From the NCBI RefSeq assembly GCF_007655135.1, contig NC_045130.1, forward strand, positions 16,864,001 through 16,928,000: DNA of 64,000 nt, given 5' to 3'. Shown piece by piece: positions 46,924 through 58,300 of the stretch (positions are counted from its first letter, which is position 1; each line of letters begins with the position of its first letter). The notes under the pieces are model-generated. The model saw nothing but the letters and a program-made list of their open reading frames with translations, did no database searches and was not told where the DNA came from. The translations under genes and the position numbers were made by a program. Source of the DNA: Punica granatum (lineage: Eukaryota; Streptophyta; Magnoliopsida; Myrtales; Lythraceae).

Positions 46924-47998
46924 CACCAGGCGTTGGGCACTGCTGCTGCTATAGCTCTAGGAACTACTGCAGACGCAAAACCACTACCAGCTTCTTTGGA
47001 TCCAATTTTCCAAATACTCTATAGTGAAAAAAAACAAATGTTGACCCCAGTTCCTCCTCCGCTCTCTGTAAAAGGTGAAAAAAGTATCGGCTGGTCACAA
47101 ATAAAAGTTATTGCTTAATTCTTTCTTGAATTTTATCCTATTATTTTTTATGTTCCTTTCCCTTTCATTCCCTTTAAAAAAACTCATATTATGTTTCTCA
47201 TCACTCAAGTATTACTATCTCACCTCTCAATTAAGTTTTGTATCCTCTATCAAAATTTTTAATTTTCTCTCATAAACACTACCTCGTCTCTTATAAAGTA
47301 GACGACACTGTAATATATCCCGAGTTCTTTCTCCATTTACCTCCCAATAAGTGCAATTGCGAAGGTCTTTTTAAACTTATTAAAACGATGTTTTTCCAAG
47401 TCAAAATGAGAAATTTATCGATAAATAATTGTTTAATTACTTATTTAAAAAAACATAATTGATAATATTGATGATGACACGTGTACATAACAAGTTTGGA
47501 ATATGAAATTTCAAAAAACAATTTTAAGATGTTACAATTGTTTTTTCATTTCAACATTACTTTCAAATATTCAATTATCATTTTGTTTTTTTTGTTATTT
47601 TAATTTTATACGTTAATATGAATGCTTATCTCATTTAAATAGTACATGTTAATAAGGTTATACGTATTATAAGATTTTCTACACCCATTATCTTTTGTGT
47701 CTTGAATCTGCACTCCCTACAACCCTTGACTGTCTTGGCCAAGACATTAATAGGATGAAAAAGGGTATAAATACATATATGTCTCTTTTTTGCGATTAAA
47801 TTTCTCCACATAATCAAATCTCTAAATTTATGCTGTTTTTATGTATGTGTCTTCAACTTTAGGAAGGAGCAGGGGAAAATCAGCTGACTTTCAGCTACCT
47901 CTAGGATTTCAATTTGTTAAAATTTACTTCTCTCACATGTTATATGAATTTTGCTGGGGCAAACATAATCCTTCACACTCGACTATACACTAAGAGAA
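46924..47998. other. Intergenic, no gene seen
   Basis: AT-rich DNA between two retroelement remnants, with no recognised feature. Confidence 0.45.
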
Positions 47999-48398
47999 TT
48001 TTTTTTTTTTTTACGAATTACGGGGCTGAAGCCATGAGTACTATAAATAAAGCTAATCAGTACAAAATCGAGATATGGAGACTCCAGTTACATTGCCAAA
48101 TAGCAAAACCCTAGCCAAGAAAAGCAATCAGACTAGCAATGAAGACCGAAAACTAAAAGTTAAATTGAACAACCATACACGAATTCTGTTCCCGATAAAT
48201 ATGTCAAGTAACGACCAGCCAATCTTGCAAGAGGAGCTGATGAATGTCACTAATAAGAGCACCATTTGAACCATCAGCACTTTGCCCCGAGGTTAAAAAA
48301 TGGACAGCCACTTCCGAGTCGATCTCTAGAATAATCCTTCGAAAGCCATGCGACCGTGCCACCTCGAGCCGAAATCGTACTCCCCAAAGCTCAACCAC
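47999..48398 (-). mobile_element. LINE 3' remnant with RNase H domain and poly(A)
   Basis: The minus strand reads VELWGVRFRLEVARSHGFRR, then IILEIDSEVAVHFL, the RNase H-like domain found near the end of plant LINE open reading frames. Its ELWG and DSE motifs carry conserved acidic residues. After LLQDWLVVT a stop intervenes, but the next codons (HIYREQNSC) continue the family pattern, so it is decayed. The copy ends in a run of 14 A on the minus strand (T at 47999-48012), as expected of a LINE tail. It is a 5'-truncated insertion. Confidence 0.75.
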
Positions 48399-49125
48399 TA
48401 TCGGAGAAGAAAAAATTTATACATTGTACAGATTTGTAGAAATAGATCGCGAGAGAGCTCTGCCCTCTCTAACCTTTAGTTGTAATTAATTTATACTTCC
48501 CCCATCCCCTTATGTGATTTTGATTCTCATAACACATCTAAAATTCAAAAAATCGAATTCCTCCCCATCTTTTTATAGTCTAATAAATACCATTATTACA
48601 ATTAGTTCGCTAGAATGAAATTGATATGGACAAATCTCATTTTGGAATCGGGTTTTGGGCCCACGAGACGCTTTAGTTGGGCTCTCACACGTGCAATGAA
48701 AAAAAAATGATTAAATTAAACAACAAAATTGAAAGCCTCCTACCCGCCCGTTCGTTAGTCAGTTCACTATAAACGAAAAGTCAAGGAAAAAACTCTGAAA
48801 AGAAGAGCAGATTTTCCCAGCTAAATTCTCCCAACTGCCACGTGCTGTGACCAAACGACGTCGCAGCGGCTCCGACAAAAATAGGCTCAGCGGACCGGAC
48901 GGAGAGCAGGACCCGACGGTTCCGACCAACCCGAAGTGAAAATAGCGTCGTGGAAATTTTAAAAAAAAAATCGAAAATTCGGCAAAAAAAATAGGGAAAA
49001 AGAAAAACTGTGAAACACAGAGAGCAAAAGCGACGTCTCGTGCTCGCTTTTCACCGGAATGATAGAAAAAATTTAACGGAAACGACGACGACCACCCTTC
49101 CGCCATTGCCGACGCCCCCCCTCTC
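48399..49125. other. Upstream and promoter region of the PI4K gene
   Basis: No gene was seen. GC content rises toward 48840-49125, as expected near the transcription start of the gene that follows; the start site itself cannot be fixed. Confidence 0.5.
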
Positions 49126-49335
49126 ATGGAAACCCTAATCCTCCTGCCCGTCTAGACCTCCGCTGCCGGTCCTTCCTGTTTCTTCAGGCACGCTCGCATC
49201 CTCGTTTGCCGAAGCAGTGGCGATGCCTCGATGCGTGACGGACCTGCTCCAGGTTGCCTGATCGAGCGCCGTGACTTGATCTGCGGGGGTCCTCGGGGGA
49301 GGATTTCGGATTCCCGGCGCCTTTGGTGCGTTTAA
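49126..49335 (+). promoter_or_regulatory. Cluster of three short upstream ORFs before the PI4K start
   Basis: Three ATGs precede the main ATG at 49367. They open uORFs at 49126-49155 (METLILLPV), 49223-49261 (MPRCVTDLLQVA) and 49231-49335 (34 codons, starting MRDGPAPG). The last two overlap in different frames; all end before the main start. They matter only if the transcript begins upstream of 49126 or 49223. If so, they would be expected to reduce or condition translation of the kinase. Confidence 0.55.
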
Positions 49336-49366
49336 GCGGTGGGCTTTTCTTCGCATTCCGGTGGCA

Positions 49367-52300
49367 ATGGAGTCGTTGATGGAGTTGTGCGACCTGGTCG
49401 CGCAGCATCCAGCGCTATTCTCCGACAAACTCGCGTGGATGTGCAGCCGGTGCCCCCAGCCTGACTCGTTCGGCGGTGGATCTCCTCGGGTTTCGCCTTC
49501 TCAGCTCAATGCCACCCTCGCTGTCGCCCGGTTCCTTTCCAAATCGGACTCCGCCTCTGATCACAGCCCCAACTCGGCGGTTCTCGATTTCCTGCGCTTG
49601 ATCCCTTCCTCCTTCAGGCGGTCCTTTTGGCCGCAATCCTTCAAGAACGAATCTATCGGGTCCTTTTTCACGGATTTCCTCGGATACCTCTCAAAGGCGA
49701 CAGAACTGTCCCCGGAATTCTCCACTGAAGTGGCTGAAGTGATGGGAGACATTGTCATCTCCGCGATCAGCTCCAGCGGGGACGATACCGGGATATCTAG
49801 GGTTTTCTTGCTCTCTCTGTCGCAGAATTTCCTGCCAATTTTGTCTTCTGATGCAGATAAGCTCGTCAACTGCCTCCTCGATCAATTCACAGTTCCAGTT
49901 ATGGTGCCCCGGTCGCCTAGGGAACAAATGCAGCTTATTTCAGAGACATCTTCATCATCGCAGAGCTCACCCGTGAGTGTCATTACTAATAATATGAATT
50001 CACTCGAGGTCTCCAGTCCAAATGTAGCTAGTCAAGTGTCTGCTGGATCGCCAAGTGGGGCAAGTTCGAGGTTGGCGGATGGTACCCCTAGTGCATCCTC
50101 CTCCAGGGTCTCAGGGATGATGAATGGTGAGAGCGATTCTGGGTTATATGATAAGGTGGCTTCGTTCAAGGAGGAGTCCTTGGAGAGCTTGGAGAAGCAA
50201 GAAATCGCTTACAAGTTGATTGCTCATATTGTAGAAAAAGTTAGAATAGATCCTAAGTTGTTGGAGCAGGTAAGATTGATGGCCCGGAAGCAAGTACAGT
50301 CTATGCCTGCATTTCTAAAGGTATGTCTCCGGCTATACTGATTGTAGGGGTCCTCCTTTTTGTGTGTGCATAGGTGCAGACAGTTTACTCTTTGTGGTTT
50401 GTTCAGTCTTAATGGGAACTTGAGCAGCTTCTGTGCAATTAGTTATTATCGCATTATTGTTGGCAACACGAAGAAGATGTTAATAATTAAATGTGGAACA
50501 TATTCATTGTTTTTTCATTCCTAGTATTCGAATGTTTGCTGTTACTGCAGATGCAGTGGCTAGTAAGTTTAGTGGGGAAGGTGTTAATCATTTGTTGATT
50601 GGTCACATGGACAGATAAGGAAGCGGGAGTGGAATGAGCAGGGGTCCCATTTGAAAGCCAGAATAAATGCAAAACTATCATTTTATCAAGCGGTTGCTAG
50701 GTTGCAAATAAAGAGTTTGGCTTCACTTGATTCAGATGGAAAATCTTCAAAAAAGTTGTGGCTTGAGGCTCTTGTACTGTTGACTGAAGCAGCTGAGGCT
50801 TGTCTCCTATCTGTTTGGCGGAAATTGAGAATGTGTGAAGATTTATTCAGTTCACTGGTTGAAGGCATGACCAAAATTGCCATCACCAAGGGAGGTCAAC
50901 CTCTACGTGTTTTACTCATTCGCATTAAGCTCCTTGTGCTGACAGCATGTGCTCAGGTGCATTTTCAGGATAGATTGCTTCTCGTCTTTCACAAAATTGT
51001 TGAGCACTCTTCCAGTTTATTTATAATTACATTCCTATAATTTTATTTTATGGACTGTTGTGTTTGGCAGGCAGATACTTGGGCTAGCAGCCCAGGAACC
51101 ATGGTCGAGAGTGTCTTGAAGGCAAGCCGAGAAGTTATTGAATATGGCTGGAGCAGGGACCGGGCTCCTGTGGACACTTTTATCATGGGACTGGCAGCAA
51201 GCATTCGTGAACGGAATGACTATGATGAACAGGTAAAGTTTTCATGGTCTGAATTCATCCTCTCTTTCGCCTATGACTAGCTTTCTGGTTGTTCTAGTAA
51301 AACCTCATGTTTTCTTCTCCTATACTTTGCATTCTTGTCCAACTGCAGGTTGAGAAAGAGAAGCAATCGATTCCTGTAGTGCAACTCAACCTGATACGGT
51401 TGCTGGCAGATTTGAGTGTTGCTGCTGACAAATCAGAAGTGGTAGACATGATATTGCCACTTTTCATTGAAAGTTTAGAAGAGGGGGATGCCTCAACTCC
51501 CTGTTTACTTCGACTTCGAGTATGAAACCTTTGTGTTAGAGCATTACTAGTTGTTCTGCAGTTTATTTCCATAAGATGCTTTTTCAGCAGCATGCAATAA
51601 ATCACGTTTCATGCAAAACAGTAGCTACTCTTTTACATTTCAGTGATAAGCGTTCTCAACTCTCTGTTCTTGTGCTTCCGCAGCTCCTTGATGCTGTATC
51701 ACACATGGCAAGTTTAGGTTTTGAGAAGTCATATCGGGAGACTGTTGTTTTGTTGACAAGGAGCTACTTGAATAAACTTTCAACTTTAGGATCTGCTGAT
51801 AGCAAAACGTTGGCAGCGGAAGCCACTACAGAACGTGTTGAGGCATGTGAAATGTTCTAAGCTGGGGGTTCTAAATTGTATTAGGACAATTACCTGATAC
51901 CATGGTTTGTTTTCTAATGAAAATTTTATTTATTTTGCTTTACTGTAGACTCTCCCTGCTGGATTTCTTCTGATTGCTAGCCGTCTCACAAGCAGTAAGC
52001 TGCGCTCAGATTATCGGCACCGTTTGCTATCTTTGTGCTCAGATGTAGGGTTGGCTGCTGAGAGCAAAAGCGGGAGGTAAAATTTAGGTTTTCTGTTAAG
52101 ACGTTGATATGATGTCATAAGTAGATTTAGTTTTCTTATTTTTGAGAAAAGTAAACTTTCTTCTTTTCGTAATTAACGATAAGTGCTTCTAAACGTTTGC
52201 AGATGATTTTTTTTCCTTCTCAAGCCATTTCCTTTTCCCTGGGTTACAATTTAGAAAAACATGCCTTGTCAACTTTTGCAGGAGTGGAGCCGATTATTTA

Positions 52301-55300
52301 GGACCTCTGCTTCCAGCTGTTGCAGAGATATGTTCCGATTTTGACCCCACTGGAGATGTAGAACCATCACTATTGAAGCTATTTCGCAACCTGTGGTTCT
52401 ATATTGCTCTTTTTGGGCTAGCGCCCCCAATACAATCTACTCAGTCGCCAAACAAATCAGTTTCAACAACACTAAATAGTGTGGGAAGCATAAATGTGAT
52501 TCCTCTTCAAGCTGTCGGTGGACCTTACATGTGGAATGCTGATTGGTCCACTGCTGTTAAACGTATTGCTCAAGGAACTCCTCCCCTTGTAAGTTGTAAT
52601 TGCACAATGCATGTGGATTGTACTACTATTGGTCTAAACGAGCGAGAATGTAGCTTAACATCTAGAAGGCAAATTGTTTGTATCTCTCAATGATTGTCCT
52701 TGCATCTATGATTGCCCTACGAGGTTATGTTATGAGTAGATTTAGTAGTTATATCCGGTTATCATCTTAGGCTTCGTTTGATAGTGCGGTGGCGGTTGAA
52801 TAAGTGGTTATTTTGTTGAGTTTTAAGTAGAAGCAGTGTTTGGTGAATTCTTCCGAAGCCATGTTTTGGCTAATTTTTGCGGTTGGAAACGTGATTTTCT
52901 TTAGCAAGTTAATACATACTTGTAAAAACCACTTCTGCCTACTCTCTATTTTAAGGATTAATTTTTATTTCAGCAGTTTTAAAATTGTTACCTCCCAAAC
53001 GCATTTGTTTATTCTAAAATCAGCACTTATTTTTCAGCAAGGGCCGGTTTGGTTTTTTAAAATTTTTTAACTCTACTCCACTTATCTTCAATTCAACAAT
53101 ACAATTATTACTTTTATATTTTTTTTCAATTTTTTTAACCATTCAATTCAACTTTTAATACTAAATTCTCTCAACTATTCATTACTTTTTCACATTTATT
53201 CTCATAATTCAACACAATCATTACAAACCAATTAAAAGCAAAGCTCAACTCTACTCATCTCTAAAACTAAAATCAACCTATATTTCATTACTTTTATTTC
53301 AGCAACACCACTCCCAAACCAAGCCTTAATTGTTTTGTCTTCAGCATGGTCATCTTAGTTAACATCCTCAAGAAGGATCCTTTGCATTTCTTTACCTTGA
53401 AAGGATAGCCTATCGATGTCTAACTTATGAGCTATGTATATGGTGGTAGATTATGGTTAATATTTTGCAGTGGTTTGGTTGCTCCTGAACTGGTGTTTAT
53501 CTATTGAATTGTCAGATATTACGTGACGTTGATGAAAAGGATCCACAATTTGGTGGAACCATTTGAAATTTGAAGCATTTAGCGTATTGATTTTTTACTT
53601 AGGTTGTTAGCTCGGTGAAGTGGCTTGAAGATGAATTAGAGCTCAATGCTCTTCACAATCCTGGAAGTCGTCGAGGGAGTGGAAACGAGAAGGCTGCTTT
53701 GAGCCAAAGGGCTGCTCTTTCTGCTGCTTTAGGAGGGAGAGTAGAAGTTGGAGGGATGGGTACAATATCAGGTATATAATCTACCTATTTCATCTCCTGG
53801 CAGTTGATAAGATGCTCTACTCACTATTGTGATTACGTTTTTATACTACCTGAGTTTCAAAGATTTTATGACTGTGAAACAATTGAATGGTAGGATAGTT
53901 TTCATCTATTATCTCTTCTGTTTCTCTTCTCACATACTCTTTCACTTATGCAGGAGTGAAAACGACTTATCTTCTCGCTGTAGCCTTTTTAGAAATTATT
54001 CGTTTCAGCAGCAATGGTGGCATTCTCAATGGAGGAAACAATTGGACTGTTTCCAGAAGTGCATTCAGTTGTGTATTTGAATATCTCAAAACTCCAAATC
54101 TTATGCCGGCTGTGTCACAATGTCTGATGGCAATTGTCCACCGTGCATTTGAAACCGCAGTACTTTGGCTGGTAATTTATCATCTAATGAGATGCACTCT
54201 TTCATAATTTGTAGTGTTGACTGATCATTTTTTTGCTTGATAAAGGATGAAATGAAATGGCTAAACTATCTTGCTCTGTTAAAGATACGAATTTTCACGT
54301 ATTTTTGTTTGGCTATTAAATGCATGCAGACTGAGATTGATAGAGGTATGTGTCGAAGAATTTCTTCTATGTTGCATATTGTCTTCTTTGGTTGTGGTTG
54401 ATAAATGTGGATTTGTGTTCGACCTGTATGTTATTTGGGTTATTTATATACACATATAATATGAAAAGTATTTTATTTAGTGTAAATTCCTTCCTTCATC
54501 TCTTAGGAAGATCGAATATCTGAAACGGGCCATCAAGCGGAGATGCGAGACTCTACTCTCTGTGTTCATGCTGCTTTTCTCATAAAAAGTATGTCCCAGA
54601 GGGAGGAAAGCATTCGGGATATTGCTGTGAATCTGTTGACACAGCTCAGAGATAAGTTTCCTCAGGTAAAGTTCATATTTAATGTTTTCAGAAATTTTTT
54701 TACACACTGCTTGTTTTACCAAGCCATTTAACTAGATTGAGCAATGTGCATTGCCTCAGGTTCTGTGGAATTCATCCTGTCTGGATTCGCTCTTATTTTC
54801 TGTGAATGCTGATTCATCTTCAGCCCTTGTCAATGACCCTGCCTGGATAGCAGCTGTTAAATCATTGTATCAACGGGTTGTCAGGGAATGGATCATCAAA
54901 TCACTTTCATATGCGCCATGCACAAGCCAGGGCCTTCTTCAGGTTAAAAGTCTTTGTTTACATAAGCTGGTCTAGAGTATATTTGTATTTGTATTTTGAT
55001 ACTTTCTGAATATCTTAACATGAATGTTACTTTCAGCGTATCCTAAACATTTGTTAGCATAAGAACATCCTCCCCTTCCCTTCCCACCCCCACCTCCCAG
55101 CTATGCCCGAGAGTGTAAATTAGGATTAATGGGCTGAAAAGATCTTCTGTGCTTATTGATTCATCAGACTTATTCTTCCTGCATCCAATATCAGACATTT
55201 TTCCTTTTATTTATTTATTTTTATTTTTATTTTTTGTTTTAGTAGCCAAAACTGATGTTGTCAGATTAAAACACTTTGTATCAGTAGGTGGTTGTCAGTG

Positions 55301-58300
55301 GCTTATGCCGATAGTAAAGTACCATCAGCATCTTCTCATTTCCTTGTATTCCCCTACCCATTTAGATCTGCTGATGGGTGTCATCATGGCTATTTGCTAT
55401 ATTTTTCATCATATGTATTTTTTGCCATTTGGTTTCAAATAGAAAATCTGTTTGCCACATCTATGAAGAAAATGCCTTGTGTATAAGATTTCCCAGTACT
55501 TAGATTTAATTTCTGATGGGTAGATGTTCTTTCCAGGAAAAACTTTGTAAAGCAAACACATGGCAGAGAAATCAGCCCACGACTGAGGTGGTGTCTCTTT
55601 TATCTGAGATAAGGATCGGTACTGGTAAAAATGACTGGAATGGCATGCAAACTGCAAATATCCCTGCTGTCATGGCAGCTGCTGCTGCAGCTTCAGGGGC
55701 AAACTTAAAGTGGACTGAGCCTTTCAACTTTGAGGTGCTTAGTACTGGTATAGTCAGTGCAACAGTCAAGTGCAACCATGCTGGGGAAATCACAGGCATG
55801 AGAAGTCTGTTCGACAGCTTTGGGGGGTTGAATATGGGTACTCCAGCACCCGCTTTTGGGATTGCCGGGACTTTGCAGAAATTGAAATCTAACATGTTTC
55901 CACAGCCACAGATTGAGAATAATTTTGATAAGGTAGTGCTTATAAAGTTTGTTCAGCAGCTCCAACATTTTGTCAACATGTATGAGAAAGGTGGGGAGTT
56001 CGACAAGACAGCATTTCGTCAAACTTGTTCACAAGCGACGGCCTTCCTGCTATCAAATTTGGTAATGTATAGGATAATGTGAATTCTTTTGGTTTGGTAA
56101 AACCTATAAGTTGGAAGAAGCCACTTCCGCTCATGCTTTCTTTTGTCGCCAGGAGAGTACTACAAAGTCAAACATAGAAGGGTTCTCACAGCTTCTACGC
56201 CTTCTTTGTTGGTGTCCTGCCTATATTTCAACACCAGATGCAATGGAGACCGGAGTTTTTGTTTGGACTTGGTTGGTCTCTGCCGCACCTCAACTTGGCT
56301 CGCTTGTCCTTGCAGAGCTTGTTGATGCTTGGCTATGGACAATTGATACGAAACGTGGTCTTTTTGCATCTGAAGTAAGGTACTCTGGACCTGCAGCCAA
56401 ACTGAGGCCTCACCTTGCCCCAGGAGAGCCGGAGCCACTTCCTGAACACGATCCTGTCGAACAAATAATTGCTCATAGATTGTGGCTGGGCTTTTTTATT
56501 GATCGATTTGAGGTATGGACTTCTATTTTCTTATCTTCTTAGCTGACTTAATGTTCTTCATGTAATCGCATGTTCCGGAGAATTTTAAGGGGCTTTTGAG
56601 AAATACTTGACCTATGATTAGTGCTCACTACATTGGTGGTATTAATATGGTTTTGCAAGCGTCCAGTTTTTATGCTGTTACACAGATGCTGTCGGCCACC
56701 TGCTTTGTGGCGCTGGGCGGTGGTGGGTCCGATCCCGGCCATCACGGCCCACATGAGGTCACTGGCAGCCTCTCTGTTTGTTGGTGACCTCCTCTGTGGC
56801 AGTGATGGCCGGCGATGAAGCCCCCATCGCCCCCTTCCGTGAATTGCCCTCCGCCTTTCTCTCTCTCCCCCCTCTCTCTCCTGTTCCCTAGTACCAAATG
56901 GGACTGTTTTGCACAATCAGAAAGGTTGAGTGGTACTGGTGCAATTTCAGAAAAATTGCCTGATTTGCTTAGCGTTAAGCCAAAAAAAAAAAGTAATTTC
57001 AATGAGTAAGTGCTTTTTTAACTTAACTTAGCATGTGTTTGTGAACTTAATCAAATAAGTGCTTAAAAGTTAGCTACAAAGTTAGTTATAAGGGAAAATG
57101 AATGGGAGAAAGAGGGAAATATGGTAGATTCTAAAATACTTAATCATTGAGCCAAAAACCACTTGAGTAAGTAAAAAGAACTTGACTTAATAAAATAAGT
57201 CATTTTTCACTTATTTGTGATCTTTACCCGTCACAAAATACGATCTCATCCTTATCATACATCCTCTTTGTCCATACATTTAAGCACTTAATTTATCGAA
57301 CGCCACCTTAGTTAAGTCTTCCTCCCCCCCACAAAGCAAACAAGCTAAATCCAATTAAGTGCTGAAATTTTTATTTAAGCACTTAATTGGTGTAATCAAA
57401 TGCCACCTAACTTTTCCATTCATCTTCTTATCCCATTCTCAGGACAAATTTCATCCTCTGTCTCCTTTTGCCTAAGCTGAATTTCTTTTGCTAGTCTTAT
57501 AGCTTTTAAGATGATTATTTGCTTAGAAGCAGTAAAAATTACGTTTTGATTCCTACACTTCTCCTTTGGAGCTTTGCCATCACTTTCTTTAGTCAAATCC
57601 ACCTGAGCACTTACACTCCAAGACAACCATTTTCTTGAGTTCCTCTTGTTGATCCGTATCGACAAATTCCCTGCATTAGGATGCTAACAGCACAGTGACT
57701 TTTTCCTTGCATTAGGTCATTCGCCACATTAATGTGGACCAGCTCTTGCTCCTTGGTCGTATGTTACAAGGAACTACAAAACTCCCCTGGAACTTCTCAC
57801 GGCATCCTGCAGCTACTGGTACATTTTTTACTTTAATGCTTCTTGGACTCAAGTTCTGTTCATGCCAATCGCAAGGAAATCTGCAGAAGTTTAAATCAGG
57901 GCTTCAGTTGCTAGAAGATCGAATATACAGGTGACCAATTTCTCAATGTTTTACCTCTAAATTAACACTTATACTTGTGGAATCTTAGTGCAGCTGGAAT
58001 CAATGGTTTGGCATGAAAAGCCTTGAAATGATCAGATTATTAGTCTGACCATGCAACCTAAATGTTTTATTACTTCAAATTAGTAAAACCTCTTGACCAA
58101 GTAAAACCCGCTGAAACTGGATCCGCTCTGGTCCAGTTTGACATGATTTCTGCAATAAAACTACTCTAACTGAAGGGGTTGCTAACTCATCGTGTACCTT
58201 TCGGGGCGACTTCTCTTTATCATAGCTGATATGTGCTTTAGAAAGTTGAATTACTTGATATTGTTGTAGTAGCTTGGTCATTGCAAGTTCGATGTGTCAG

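Noticed and set aside
49135..49428. 97-codon minus-strand frame over the PI4K 5' end
   Set aside because: Antisense shadow of the PI4K leader and first exon; no independent features.
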